A stretch of DNA of 64,000 bases from Pseudomonadota bacterium. Its GTDB lineage: Bacteria > Pseudomonadota > Gammaproteobacteria > Burkholderiales > Chitinibacteraceae. The notes under the pieces are model-generated. The model had not been told where the DNA came from. It did no database searches and saw only the letters and a list, made by a program, of their open reading frames with translations. A program made the position numbers and the translations under genes. Positions 52,256 through 61,404 of this stretch are shown here, in pieces. How positions within the stretch are numbered: the first letter of the stretch is position 1; each line of letters starts with the position of its first letter. Where the stretch lies: the NCBI GenBank assembly GCA_026399755.1, contig JAPLQI010000073.1, forward strand, positions 27,668 through 91,667, written 5' to 3'.

Positions 52256-52684
52256 ATGTTCATGCGTGGTTTTTTTCCTTTGCTGCTTTGTGCTGCACTT
52301 TTTCCTTTTAGTGTTCAGGCTGAAGATGCCCCGCTGCCTTTTGACGTGCCTTCTGCCGCGCCCGTGATTCAGCGCACTGCCGTTGTAAGTAAACCCGTGG
52401 CTTATCGTACTGTTGCTCAGCAGCCTGCGGTACAGCCAGTTAAGTCGCATCGCAATAAGCGCTCGGCACAGGCTAACCGAGTTAAAAAACCGAGTGCTGT
52501 GGCTAAAAAGCAGAAAGGCACGCGTCCAGCTGCGGTGAAAAAAACGAAGGGCGTTCGATCACCCGCCGTGGCCAGTAAGAAAAACACGAAGGTAAGTCAA
52601 AAGCGCTCTACTGTGAAGCCTAAGGGCGCTGTACCTAAAAAACAGCCCGCTCATAAAAAGCAGAGCACCGTTAAAAAGCATTAA
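52256..52684 (+). CDS. exported lysine-rich, histone-H1-like protein
   Basis: The 142-residue product starts with a signal peptide (MFMRGFFPLLLCAALFPF..., cleavage after SVQA). A Pro/Val-rich spacer comes next, and then about 85 residues dominated by Lys, Arg, Ala, Val and Pro in KKxxAVxKK-like repeats. Such tails resemble histone H1-like proteins, but the signal peptide would send it out of the cytoplasm. It could bind lipopolysaccharide, DNA or polyanionic surface polymers; none is demonstrated. An ATG two codons later is an alternative start. A terminator follows. Confidence 0.7.
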   Translation: MFMRGFFPLLLCAALFPFSVQAEDAPLPFDVPSAAPVIQRTAVVSKPVAYRTVAQQPAVQPVKSHRNKRSAQANRVKKPSAVAKKQKGTRPAAVKKTKGVRSPAVASKKNTKVSQKRSTVKPKGAVPKKQPAHKKQSTVKKH

Positions 52685-52713
52685 AACACGCTGCTACTGG
52701 CGTAATGATGTGC

Positions 52714-52742
52714 AATTGGCAGCTTTCGGGCTGCCAATTTTA
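52714..52742 (+). terminator. terminator of the lysine-rich protein gene
   Basis: AATTGGCAG pairs with CTGCCAATT across CTTTCGGG, followed by TTTATT. Confidence 0.75.
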
Positions 52743-52782
52743 TTGCGTGATCACTTAATAAAGTCATGAGTCTTTCGGTATA

Positions 52783-52816
52783 GTTCAGCAGATCATAGTG
52801 CTATGATCTGCTGAAC
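52783..52816. repeat. 34-bp perfect palindrome
   Basis: The left arm GTTCAGCAGATCATAG is followed by TG and then its exact complement, giving 16 perfect pairs. It ends 25 bases before the start of the solute-binding gene. There is no adjacent T tract. It could be an operator, a hairpin in the 5' leader, or a recombination site. Confidence 0.6.
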
Positions 52817-52841
52817 CCCCTTTCTTTATTACGCTTGCCTA

Positions 52842-53579
52842 ATGCTTGGTACTCGTATGTTCCTGCGTCGTTACTTACTTATTGCCAGCTTGTTGTGTAT
52901 GCCTAGTTGGTTGTGGGCTGTTGAATTAAGGGTTTTAGTCTTAGAAGGCGATGCAATGCCATGGGCTGAGGTGAGAAATAATCAGCTTAGTGCAGGGCTA
53001 TATTTCGATCTTGGTCAGGCATTGGCGATACAAATGGGGCGCAAGGCCCACTTTGTACTATTGCCTCGAAAAAGGCTGATCCATGCGTTGGAGCAGGGAA
53101 GTGCAGATGTGATCTGTAATTACTTACCTGTCTGGCTGCCCGGTGATTTCGATTGGAGCACGCCTTTTATCCCTAATGCTGAGCTATTGATTAGCGATCT
53201 ACGAGCTAGAAAACCCAGCGTATTAGGTGGTTTTGCCAATGTGCGGATTGGTACGGTATTGGGTTATGTCTATCCAGAGCTTGATGAAGTCCTTGGCCTG
53301 CGTTTTTTGCGGGATGATGCGCCCAGCATGCACCATAATTTATTAAAAATGGCTGCAGGGCGGGTGCAGCATATGGTGATTAATCAGTTTGAGCTTGAAT
53401 ATCTACAAAGGCGGGGAGCGTTTAAAACGCCTTTACACCCAGCTATGGTGCTCAGAAGCTTTAAAGGGCAGTGTGCAGTTTCCCGCCGAGGGCTTGTGAC
53501 TGTGGCGGCGGTGAATCAGGCGATCGCAGTTTTGCAAACTCAGCAAGCGCTGCGAAAGATGCTAGAGCGCTCTCGCTAG
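52842..53579 (+). CDS. periplasmic solute-binding protein, family 3 (amino-acid-type)
   Basis: The 245-residue protein has a signal peptide ending PSWLWA|VELR. Its bilobed SBP_bac_3 fold begins LRVLVLEGDAMPWAEV and includes LYFDLGQALAIQMGRKAHFVLLPRKRLIHALEQGSADVICNY and DWSTPF. A second ATG at 52857 gives an equally good signal peptide. No permease or ATPase gene is nearby, so it may be an orphan sensor-type binding protein or serve a distant transporter. The ligand is unknown. A hairpin without a T run follows at 53579-53613. Confidence 0.78.
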   Translation: MLGTRMFLRRYLLIASLLCMPSWLWAVELRVLVLEGDAMPWAEVRNNQLSAGLYFDLGQALAIQMGRKAHFVLLPRKRLIHALEQGSADVICNYLPVWLPGDFDWSTPFIPNAELLISDLRARKPSVLGGFANVRIGTVLGYVYPELDEVLGLRFLRDDAPSMHHNLLKMAAGRVQHMVINQFELEYLQRRGAFKTPLHPAMVLRSFKGQCAVSRRGLVTVAAVNQAIAVLQTQQALRKMLERSR

Positions 53580-53630
53580 GCAATCCATTGAAAGCACTGC
53601 TTCAAATGGATTGCTTGCAGAACTGCTACC

Positions 53631-54920
53631 TTATGAAGAAATTTTTGCTAGCTCTTCAAAGTAAGTTGGAAAAGTCTTTGCTGTGCATTGCGGGTCGTTA
53701 ATTTGTACCGCTACGCCTTTGACGGCGACCAGCGAGAAGCACATCGCCATGCGGTGATCGTCGTAAGTATCAATCGCTGCACCTGCAATCAGCGCTTCAG
53801 GTGGCGTTACGGTAATAAAATCCTCACCCTCAATCACACTTGCGCCGACTTTACGCAGCTCGGTAGCCATGGCGCTCAGGCGGTCGGTTTCTTTGACGCG
53901 CCAACTGGCGATATTTCTGAGTGTGGTCGGGCCTTTGGCAAAGAGCGCTGCCACGGCGAGGGTCATAGCGGCATCGGGGATGTGGTTCATATCTGCATCA
54001 ATACCGGTTAACTGGCCGCTCTTTGGTGGTGCTGCTTCAATAAAATTGCTACCCCAAGTGATCTCGGCTCCCATCAAGGCCAGTGCTTCGGCAAAGCGCT
54101 TGTCGCCTTGAATACTGTCGCTGCCCATGCCGGTGACGCGCACCTTGCCGCCGCCCATTGCGCCCGCGGCTAAAAAGTATGATGCAGAAGAAGCATCGCC
54201 TTCTACTTCAATGATTCCAGGGCTTTGGTAAGTTTGATCAGCGGCAATACTAAAGCTGCTCCAGCCGTTTTGTACAACCTGTACACCAAATTTCGCCATC
54301 AGTTTGAGCGTGATGTCGATATAAGGCTTAGAGATTAATTCACCGATTACTTCGATGGTCACCGCTTGGCCGGTAAGGGGCAGCGCCATCAACAGCGCCG
54401 TTAAAAACTGGCTGGAAACATTGCCTTTTACTTTGATCACTTGCCCGTTGAATGTGGCAGGTTTAATGCTTAGCGGTGGGTAGCCTTCAACACCAGTGCA
54501 GCTAATATCGGCACCCACTTCCCTTAGTGCATTGACCAGATCGCCAATCGGGCGCTCGTGCATACGGGCCACGCCGCTTAAGGTGTAATGGCCTTGGCTG
54601 AGCGCCAAAGCGGCGGTTAGCGGACGAAATGCGGTCCCTGCATTGCCGAGGAATAATTCTGCTGTTTTAACCGGAAACGCACCTGCCGCGCCGTGCACAA
54701 TAAAATCACGGCTATCCCCGATTTGCTCCCATTTAATCCCTAATGCTTTCAGTGCTTCGAGCATGTAATGGATATCGTCTGCGGCCAATAAGCCTTTCAC
54801 TTCCGTTGTGCCTTGTGCGAGTGCTGCGAGCAAAAGGGTGCGGTTTGAAATGCTTTTGGAGCCGGGCAGAGCAACGGTGCCGTTGACGCGGGCGATAGGG
54901 GCGAGGGCGATGTGTTCCAT
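53631..54920 (-). CDS. aroA: 3-phosphoshikimate 1-carboxyvinyltransferase (EPSP synthase)
   Basis: This enzyme joins shikimate-3-phosphate and phosphoenolpyruvate in aromatic amino acid synthesis. The 429-residue protein has [17 protein letters not shown] near the start, [17 protein letters not shown] (about 90-106), [11 protein letters not shown] and [13 protein letters not shown] [12 protein letters not shown] near 385-400. These are class I AroA features. Phe replaces the more common Met in the LGNAGTA-RPL loop, as in some Neisseriales. It is followed downstream by the convergent solute-binding gene. Confidence 0.96.
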   Translation of the reverse strand: MEHIALAPIARVNGTVALPGSKSISNRTLLLAALAQGTTEVKGLLAADDIHYMLEALKALGIKWEQIGDSRDFIVHGAAGAFPVKTAELFLGNAGTAFRPLTAALALSQGHYTLSGVARMHERPIGDLVNALREVGADISCTGVEGYPPLSIKPATFNGQVIKVKGNVSSQFLTALLMALPLTGQAVTIEVIGELISKPYIDITLKLMAKFGVQVVQNGWSSFSIAADQTYQSPGIIEVEGDASSASYFLAAGAMGGGKVRVTGMGSDSIQGDKRFAEALALMGAEITWGSNFIEAAPPKSGQLTGIDADMNHIPDAAMTLAVAALFAKGPTTLRNIASWRVKETDRLSAMATELRKVGASVIEGEDFITVTPPEALIAGAAIDTYDDHRMAMCFSLVAVKGVAVQINDPQCTAKTFPTYFEELAKISS

Positions 54921-55084
54921 AAGGCGTTCCGTGTTAAAGGTTTTTAGCAGATCGGGATGGCGTATTGCGGGTCGTTATAAGGCTTGGAAAATATCTGAGT
55001 GAGCGGGGCATCATCATGAAGAACCGCGCAACTAAGCAAGAAATTCGTGTCACAAAAAGGGGGCGGCTGCAAAAGCTTGTGATT

Positions 55085-55131
55085 AAAACCATCCCTAAGC
55101 GCAAGTAGCCTATCGATTTAGGAATGGTTTT
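55085..55131 (-). terminator. terminator of the 55146-55577 gene
   Basis: AAAACCATCCCTAA pairs with TTAGGAATGGTTTT with one mismatch around a 19-base loop. T runs are present on both strands, so it may act both ways. A 30-codon frame at 55016-55108 runs into it. Confidence 0.6.
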
Positions 55132-55145
55132 AAGCTTAAAACGTC

Positions 55146-55577
55146 TTAGTCGCGGTCATGTCCATGACCCTTGCCATGGCCTTTTTCATGACCTCGACCA
55201 TGGCCACGATGCTTATCGTGATCTCGATCACCGTAGTGATTGTCTCGGTAGCGAGGCACCACTTGCGAGTTGTACCAGCTTTCTTGTACAAAATAGACGG
55301 GGCGGCTACAGGCATTATATCGACCGCAGTGCTTAGACCATTTTTTAGCATGGCCAGGTGGAACGACCAGATACATAGGGGGTTGAACAACAGTGACCCG
55401 TTGTATGATTCTTGGCTCACGATAAATGAGTTGAGGCTGCTGGAAGTCGCCAATATTGAAGTTGCCGTAAAATCCAGGCTGCCCAAATTGCACAGAAACA
55501 CCAAGATCTGCAGCACAGACCGTGGTGGAAATGAGTAAGGGGAGTAACAGCCCTAATTTTGATAAATATTTTTTCAC
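55146..55577 (-). CDS. exported histidine-rich-tail protein of unknown function
   Basis: The start is put at GTG 55577 because it gives a proper signal peptide (MKKYLSKLGLLLPLLISTTVCA) and has GGAAAA upstream. The mature part begins ADLGVSVQFGQPGFYGNFNIGDF and contains PPGHAKKWSKHCGRYNACSRPVYFVQESWY, a block common in betaproteobacterial hypothetical proteins. It ends in about 35 residues of His/Gly/Asp/Arg repeats. The tail could bind metal ions such as nickel, zinc or copper. No function is known. It lies 57 bases downstream of waaF, in the same direction. Confidence 0.72.
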   Translation of the reverse strand: MKKYLSKLGLLLPLLISTTVCAADLGVSVQFGQPGFYGNFNIGDFQQPQLIYREPRIIQRVTVVQPPMYLVVPPGHAKKWSKHCGRYNACSRPVYFVQESWYNSQVVPRYRDNHYGDRDHDKHRGHGRGHEKGHGKGHGHDRD

Positions 55578-55634
55578 GATTTTCCATCCATAGCTTGGAT
55601 TTATTGGTGAAAAGGCTAAATACACCACAAATAC

Positions 55635-56642
55635 TTAGGCCAATAATTGATCCAAAGCTATCAGCACCTTATCAGGCCCAAGCTGATTAAGGCAGTTCAT
55701 ATGTGTGAGTGGACAGACGCGTTCAAAGCAGGGGCTGCACTCCAAGTCCAAAGTCACAATTTTGGCATTGGCCGATAATGGCGGAGTGAATTCGGGTGAG
55801 CTGGAGCCATAAATCGCCACCAAGGGGCGCTCGAGTGCGGCAGCGACATGCATTAGGCCAGAATCATTACTGACTACGGCACAGGCCAGCGACATCATAT
55901 CAATGGCTTCGGCCAGAGAGGTTTTGCCGCAGTAATCAATCACTTCGGGCGCGCCAGCCAGTATCTCGTCAGCAATTTCACGGTCTTTATTCGAGCCAAA
56001 AATACAAACCTGAAAGCCACGGTTCAGTAGCGTTTGGGCAAGGGAGGCCATATGGCTACCCGGCCAACGCTTAGCTGGGCCATATTCTGCGCCGGGGCAA
56101 AGTGCAATCATCGGCTTGCTGGTATCAAAACCCAATTTAGCAGCACTGGCCGCTCGGTCTTGGTCATTCACGACTAAATGCGGGAAGGGAACGGGGCGAA
56201 CGATGGGCTGATCGACATCTTCGGCCAGCGCCGCAAAGCGTTCGACCATTTGCGGTAAGGCCAGCGGATCAAGCACGCGGGTGTCGTTCAGAAAACCATA
56301 GCGAGATTCTCCTACCCAGCCCGTACGGATCTTGATGCCGCTAAACAGTGGTAGCAGCGCTGATTTAAGCGAATTCGGCAGCACAATCACTTGATCGTAG
56401 CCACGCTTTTTCATTTGCCGCGCTAAAGTCCAGCGTGTGCCCAGCTTTAGCTCGCCATGGCCAAAAGGCGTATCAAATGATTCGCTCACTTCGGGCATGC
56501 GAGCATGTAGAGGGCGTGTCCAAGCAGGGGCGAGCACATCCAAAATTAGGCCAGGATAGCGTTGATGCAGGCGTCGATAAAGAGGCTGGGCCATAATGGC
56601 GTCGCCAACCCACGCTGGGGCAATAATCAGAATTTTTTTCAT
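55635..56642 (-). CDS. waaF: ADP-heptose:LPS heptosyltransferase II
   Basis: The enzyme adds the second heptose to the inner core of lipopolysaccharide at the cytoplasmic face. The 335-residue GT9 protein starts MKKILIIAPAWVGDAIMAQPLYRRL. The central sugar-nucleotide motif is LCPGAEYGPAKRWPGSHMASLAQ. SNDSGLMHVAAALERPLVAIYGSSSPEFTPP follows near residues 255-285, and a Cys-rich end LECSPCFERVCPLTHMNCL is typical of WaaF. Length and motifs fit WaaF better than WaaC. Confidence 0.93.
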   Translation of the reverse strand: MKKILIIAPAWVGDAIMAQPLYRRLHQRYPGLILDVLAPAWTRPLHARMPEVSESFDTPFGHGELKLGTRWTLARQMKKRGYDQVIVLPNSLKSALLPLFSGIKIRTGWVGESRYGFLNDTRVLDPLALPQMVERFAALAEDVDQPIVRPVPFPHLVVNDQDRAASAAKLGFDTSKPMIALCPGAEYGPAKRWPGSHMASLAQTLLNRGFQVCIFGSNKDREIADEILAGAPEVIDYCGKTSLAEAIDMMSLACAVVSNDSGLMHVAAALERPLVAIYGSSSPEFTPPLSANAKIVTLDLECSPCFERVCPLTHMNCLNQLGPDKVLIALDQLLA

Positions 56643-56768
56643 AAGCTCAGAAGTGACGAATTGGCCATGAGGCCTTATTCGGCCAATTCATCCGAGGTAT
56701 TGTCCTGTAGGACGGGTGGAGCCCGCCAAGGAAGGTCGTTACATAGTTAAAACGGGGAGTAAATCCGT

Positions 56769-56969
56769 TTAGTGGCCTTTAACAACTTCACCCGCTTTTA
56801 GGTGGTAGTGCGTACCACAGTATGGGCAAAGCGCTTCGCCATTTTTGGCTACTGGCAAGAACACACGTGGATGAGAATTCCAGCTCAGCATATTAGGCAT
56901 TGGGCAATGTAGGGGTAAATCGCTAGCTAAAACTTCGATTTCACGTTGGGTATTTTCTTTGAGTTCCAT
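56769..56969 (-). CDS. CHCC-type zinc-finger domain protein
   Basis: This 66-residue protein carries LHCPMPNMLSWNSHPRVFLPV...GEALCPYCGTHYHL. It has the Cys-His-Cys-Cys ligand set of the zf-CHCC family, related to the C-terminus of the mitochondrial complex I subunit NDUFS6. Bacterial members are common next to ilvE and waaF in betaproteobacteria. Their role is unproven. It lies between ilvE and waaF and is probably cotranscribed with ilvE. Confidence 0.88.
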   Translation of the reverse strand: MELKENTQREIEVLASDLPLHCPMPNMLSWNSHPRVFLPVAKNGEALCPYCGTHYHLKAGEVVKGH

Positions 56970-57013
56970 GGATTTTCTCTTTCATGCTGGGTGATTCAAT
57001 CACCATAGTTCAA

Positions 57014-57036
57014 GGGAGTGGATGCGCTCCACTCCC
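57014..57036. repeat. hairpin between ilvE and the zinc-finger gene
   Basis: GGGAGTGGA pairs perfectly with TCCACTCCC around TGCGC. No T tract is present, so it more likely tunes or stabilises the ilvE transcript than ends it. Confidence 0.45.
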
Positions 57037-57046
57037 TGCTTTAATA

Positions 57047-57967
57047 TTAAATCAGTGTTAGCCAATCTTCGTGCAGTGGGTCTAAACCCTTTACGCAGTC
57101 AAAATAGCGTTTTTGCAGGCGTTCGGTAATCGGGCCACGGCTACCAATGCCAATTGGGCGATTATCTAGCTCACGAATCGGTGTAACTTCGGCGGCTGTA
57201 CCGGTGAAGAACGCTTCATCTGCGGTATAGACTTCATCGCGGGTGATGCGTTTTTCGATGACTTCGATGCCTTCTTCTTTAGCCAGCGTAATCACGGTAT
57301 TACGGGTAATGCCATCTAAACAGCTGGAGACATCCGGCGTATAGAGTTTGCCTTTTTTAACAATAAATAGATTTTCGCCTGCACCTTCAGATACATAGCC
57401 TTCGGTATCAAGCAGCATGGCTTCATCGTAGCCATCTGCGGCGGCTTCTTGGTGCGCCAAAATGGAGTTGACGTAATAACCGCTGGCTTTGGCACGCACC
57501 ATGGATACGTTCACATGGTGGCGAGTAAAGCTGGAAACCTTAACGCGAATCCCTTTCTCTAAGCCTTCAGTGCCTAAATAAGCGCCCCAAGGCCATGCAG
57601 CAACGATCACATTAATGGTGTTGCCAGTGGCGGCGATACCTAGTTTTTCTGAGCCAACAAAGGCCAGTGGGCGGAGATAGCAAGAAGCCAGTTTGTTTTC
57701 ACGCACCACGGTTTTTTGCGCTTCAAAAAGTTCTTCAAAGCTGAACGGAATGTTCATTTGGAAAATTTTGGCTGAGTTAAACAGACGCTCTGTGTGATCG
57801 TGCAGGCGGAAAATGGCCGTGCCCTTTGGGGTTTCGTAAGCGCGTACACCTTCAAACACGCCCATGCCGTAATGCAGGGTGTGGGTTAAAACGTGTGTGG
57901 TCGCATCACGCCACGGTACTAATTTACCGTCATACCAAATAAGCCCATCGCGGTCAGACATCGACAT
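57047..57967 (-). CDS. ilvE: branched-chain amino acid aminotransferase
   Basis: This is the last step of leucine, isoleucine and valine synthesis, a PLP fold-type IV transaminase. The 306-residue protein starts MSMSDRDGLIWYDGKLVPW, with AGGAG eight bases upstream of ATG 57967. Longer frames to 58084 have no support. It shows THTLHYGMGVFEGVRAY, the PLP lysine K160 in VRAKASGYYVNS, and the EGYVSEGAGENLF signature. The length is typical of IlvE (about 305-310). Confidence 0.95.
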   Translation of the reverse strand: MSMSDRDGLIWYDGKLVPWRDATTHVLTHTLHYGMGVFEGVRAYETPKGTAIFRLHDHTERLFNSAKIFQMNIPFSFEELFEAQKTVVRENKLASCYLRPLAFVGSEKLGIAATGNTINVIVAAWPWGAYLGTEGLEKGIRVKVSSFTRHHVNVSMVRAKASGYYVNSILAHQEAAADGYDEAMLLDTEGYVSEGAGENLFIVKKGKLYTPDVSSCLDGITRNTVITLAKEEGIEVIEKRITRDEVYTADEAFFTGTAAEVTPIRELDNRPIGIGSRGPITERLQKRYFDCVKGLDPLHEDWLTLI

Positions 57968-58201
57968 ATTGCAAACTCCTGCCCAAAGCATTGATGAAAA
58001 TAGTGAGTGCTGATTGTAACTGAAAACGAGAGGGCTGTTGGCGGGGGTTAAGGCAGTAACAAACGATCGTGAGCCTCTGTGCATATAAGCTAATAAACAT
58101 ATTTACTGGCACTTTAGGGGGGGTGTGTAAAACTAAGGTATTTATTCATCATATATTCATGTGTATTTAGTGAGATACCGCATTAATATAAGTAAAAACT
58201 A

Positions 58202-59992
58202 ATGTTAAATAGAGTGAGGGACGCTGTGGAAACTGACCAAGATGAAATCCTTATATCGGCGACAGGAAGTGCAGAGCTTGTCACTGTGCTGGCGGCGAGC
58301 TTGGCCTTGGCTGCCTGTGGTGGCTCTCAAGGTGAGCCTCAAAGTGCTCCTGTTAGTGTTGCTGCCCCCGTGGTTATCAAGCCGAAAACAGATGCAGAGG
58401 CCGCTCGTTTTCTTGCGCAAGCAGGCTTTGGTGGCCGTCAGGCAGAGCTCAATGCGCTGAAAGAATCTGGCTATGAGGCATGGCTAACGCAGCAATTTAA
58501 TACTGCACCCCCACCGTCCCGTTGGGCCTATGCCAATGAATTGCGTAGTAAAGACTTGCCTGCTTATCAAAATTGGCAGGTGTTACCCAATGTTTTGTGG
58601 CAAAGCATGCTGACAGGAAGTGATGTCTTGCAGCAGCGCATGACCTTGGCTTTGTCAGAAATCTTTGTGATTAGCTATGCAGGGGTGGATGTGCCGGGGC
58701 CGCTTAAAGCGCTGGTGATGGCAGATTTCATGGATATTTTGCAAAAGAATGCATTTGGCAATTTTTATAACTTACTGATCGATGTCACGCTGAGCCTAGC
58801 GATGGGGCGGATGCTGGGCACCTTTGGTAATTTAAAAGAGGACAATAAAGGCCGTCGCCCCGATGAAAATTATGCGCGTGAGGTGATGCAGCTCTTTACG
58901 ATTGGCCTTTATGAATTAAATCTGGATGGATCCTTAAAGAAAGATGCTAAGGGCCTGCCGATTGAAACCTATGGCCTCGATACAGTCAGTAATCTGGCGC
59001 GTGTGTTTACTGGCTGGACTGCGCCTTTGCAATTTAATGTGCCTAATCCTGATATTGAAATAACAAGAAAGCCAATGACTTTGCAAAGCGCCAATCACTC
59101 TCTTTTAGAAAAGAGTTTTTTGGGAGTTACGATTCCGGCCGGAAGCAATGGCACTGAATCACTCAAAATCGCTTTGGCAACGCTTTTTAATCATCCCAAT
59201 GTTGGACCGTTTATTGGCAAGCAATTGATACAACGGTTTGTGTGCAGCAACCCTAGCCCTGCTTATATTGCACGCGTTGCAACTGCCTTTAATGGCGGTG
59301 CTCAGGGGGCGCGGGGCGATATGAAAAACGTGCTTTCTGCGATTTTGCTTGACCCTGAAGCGCGGCAAGCAGCGGATGGCAATGTGTTTGCGGGTAAGCA
59401 TCGCGAGCCCATGATTCGCTTGGTGCAGCTGATTAGAACGTTGGATTACCGAAGCCCAGATGGCGCATGGCGCTTGGGAAACACCACCGATCCAGCATGG
59501 CGTTTGGGGCAGGGGCCATTAGGGGCGAGTAGTGTATTTAACTTTTTTAGGCCAGGTTATGCTCCACCAGGGTCTGAGCTTGCCAAGCAGGGCTTGCTTG
59601 CGCCTGAAATGCAAATTGTCTCGGAAATTACCACGATTGTGCAGCTTAACTATTTGTATGGTTTGTTGACAGCGCCTGAGAGCAATACCTTACGAACCTA
59701 TAACGATAGTAATGGGGCGAGCCAAAATGACAAAAAAGAAACAGGCCTTTCCTTGTTTTTAAATGAGGAAAAAACCATGGCCGATCAGCCTGCGGCCTTA
59801 GTTGAGCGATTTAATCTCTTATTTGCCTGTGGGCAACTCAGTGAGGGTGTGAAAGCGGCTATTGTTGCCAGTATCAGTAAGCTGCCGATGAGCGACCTCA
59901 ATCCCGTCAAGCTCGATATTCAAAAACAAAATCGCGTCGTTGCGGCCTTGTTAATGGTGCTGAGCAATCCAGAATATTTGGTTTTAAAATAA
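58202..59992 (+). CDS. DUF1800 family exported protein
   Basis: The 596-residue protein has a hydrophobic N-terminal stretch ending in a lipobox-like LALAACGG (about 34-41), so it may be a lipoprotein. The n-region before it is acidic, unusual for a signal peptide, and the true start is uncertain (ATG 58202 or GTG 58226). The DUF1800 body includes ARFLAQAGFGGRQAELNAL, the MTLALSEIFVIS region, NYAREVMQLFTIGLYELN and FTGWTAP. DUF1800 genes are regularly followed by DUF1501 genes, as here. The pair is exported, and the function is unknown. Confidence 0.88.
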   Translation: MLNRVRDAVETDQDEILISATGSAELVTVLAASLALAACGGSQGEPQSAPVSVAAPVVIKPKTDAEAARFLAQAGFGGRQAELNALKESGYEAWLTQQFNTAPPPSRWAYANELRSKDLPAYQNWQVLPNVLWQSMLTGSDVLQQRMTLALSEIFVISYAGVDVPGPLKALVMADFMDILQKNAFGNFYNLLIDVTLSLAMGRMLGTFGNLKEDNKGRRPDENYAREVMQLFTIGLYELNLDGSLKKDAKGLPIETYGLDTVSNLARVFTGWTAPLQFNVPNPDIEITRKPMTLQSANHSLLEKSFLGVTIPAGSNGTESLKIALATLFNHPNVGPFIGKQLIQRFVCSNPSPAYIARVATAFNGGAQGARGDMKNVLSAILLDPEARQAADGNVFAGKHREPMIRLVQLIRTLDYRSPDGAWRLGNTTDPAWRLGQGPLGASSVFNFFRPGYAPPGSELAKQGLLAPEMQIVSEITTIVQLNYLYGLLTAPESNTLRTYNDSNGASQNDKKETGLSLFLNEEKTMADQPAALVERFNLLFACGQLSEGVKAAIVASISKLPMSDLNPVKLDIQKQNRVVAALLMVLSNPEYLVLK

Positions 59993-60001
59993 GGAACTCC
60001 G

Positions 60002-61384
60002 ATGGATAAGGACCTTTCACGTCGCGAGTTCTTACGTCGCGCAGGCATGTTGGCGGCCACGGGTGTAGCGGCACCGATGGCATTTAATTTGTCATTAATG
60101 AGTGAGGCCGCTGCTGCGGCGAATCCTAGCGACTATAAGGCGCTGGTTTGTGTGTTTTTAGCAGGAGGGAATGATCATCAAAACACGATGATTCCTTATG
60201 ATTTAGCTAATTACAATGCCTATGCCGCGATCCGACTAGCCTTGGCTACGCCGCGTGCACAGCTCAATGTCTTGCCCAAACCATTAAGCGATGGCAGGCA
60301 AATGGCGCTGGCCCCGCAGCTATCTGGCTTGTCTTCTTTATTTGCAGCGGAGCGTTTGGCCGTGGTGGCAAATATGGGGCCGCTGATTCAGCCCACTACT
60401 AAATTGCAGTATCAAACTCGCAGCGTCCCTCTGCCGCCTAAGCTGTTCTCGCATAATGATCAGCAGAGTTACTGGATGTCTTCGATGGCTGAAGGGGCTG
60501 ATTCAGGCTGGGGCGGGCGAGCGGGGGATCTATTTCTGAGCGGCAACACCAATGCGGCGCTCAGCTGTGTTTCGGTAGGTGGGGTCGGCTTGTATTTAAG
60601 TGGTAAAGAGGCGCGAAGTTTTTCGGTCGGTGTAAATGGCAATCCCCTGCTTTTAGGCGGCTCTAACACCCTATTTGGGCCGAGCTTTGTGAGTGAACTC
60701 AAAGCGATGATGGTCAGTAATAAAAGCAATCATCTGGAAAATGAATATGTAAAAGTCACCCAGCGTGGCTTGAATACCTCTTCTCAGCTGGATACGGCAC
60801 TCAAAGGTGCACCGGTATTAACCACGGTATTTCCTAAGGGAAATGCGCTGGCGGATTCGCTGAAAATGGTGGCTAAACTGATCAGTGTTCGTGGGCAGCT
60901 GGGTAATCAACGGCAGGTGTTTATGGTGCAGCTAGGTGGTTTTGATCTGCACGATGGTTTGGTGGCGAAGCATCCGTTGCTGCTGACAACGCTCAATGAT
61001 GCGTTGATGGCCTTTGATGGCGCATTAACAGAGCTGGGCTTGCAAAACCAAGTGACTACTTTTACAGGGTCTGAGTTTGGCCGCACTTTAAGTAGCAATG
61101 GGGATGGATCAGATCATGGCTGGGCGAGCCATCATTTTGTGATGGGTGGCGCTGTAGCCGGTGGGCAAATTTATGGGCGAGTGCCCTTGCCAGTGATTGG
61201 TGGGAGCGACGATGTGGGGCAGGGACGTTATATTCCTGATCTATCTGTTGAACAGCTAGCATGGCCTTTGGCTAAATGGTTTGGTGTGCCAGATGCGGAT
61301 CGCTATCTCGTCTTGCCTACCTTGGCGAGATTCGATGAGAATGCTTTGAAGATCATGAAGCTAGGGGGAGTTTCTACAAATTAA
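60002..61384 (+). CDS. DUF1501 family Tat-exported protein
   Basis: The 460-residue protein starts with a strong twin-arginine signal (SRREFLRRAGMLAATGVAAPMAF, ending near AAAA). The DUF1501 body has VCVFLAGGNDHQNTMIPYD, VVANMGPL, LGGFDLHDGLVAKH and TGSEFGRTLSSNGDGSDHGW. These His- and Asp-rich segments resemble the sulfatase/alkaline-phosphatase superfamily, to which DUF1501 is thought to belong. It follows the DUF1800 gene by nine bases and is surely cotranscribed. The substrate is unknown. Confidence 0.9.
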   Translation: MDKDLSRREFLRRAGMLAATGVAAPMAFNLSLMSEAAAAANPSDYKALVCVFLAGGNDHQNTMIPYDLANYNAYAAIRLALATPRAQLNVLPKPLSDGRQMALAPQLSGLSSLFAAERLAVVANMGPLIQPTTKLQYQTRSVPLPPKLFSHNDQQSYWMSSMAEGADSGWGGRAGDLFLSGNTNAALSCVSVGGVGLYLSGKEARSFSVGVNGNPLLLGGSNTLFGPSFVSELKAMMVSNKSNHLENEYVKVTQRGLNTSSQLDTALKGAPVLTTVFPKGNALADSLKMVAKLISVRGQLGNQRQVFMVQLGGFDLHDGLVAKHPLLLTTLNDALMAFDGALTELGLQNQVTTFTGSEFGRTLSSNGDGSDHGWASHHFVMGGAVAGGQIYGRVPLPVIGGSDDVGQGRYIPDLSVEQLAWPLAKWFGVPDADRYLVLPTLARFDENALKIMKLGGVSTN

Positions 61385-61404
61385 ACTTGGCTTTATATCC
61401 GTTT

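Noticed and set aside
55016..55108. 30-codon basic ORF
   Set aside because: It has a weak ribosome binding site and its end forms one arm of the terminator at 55085-55131.
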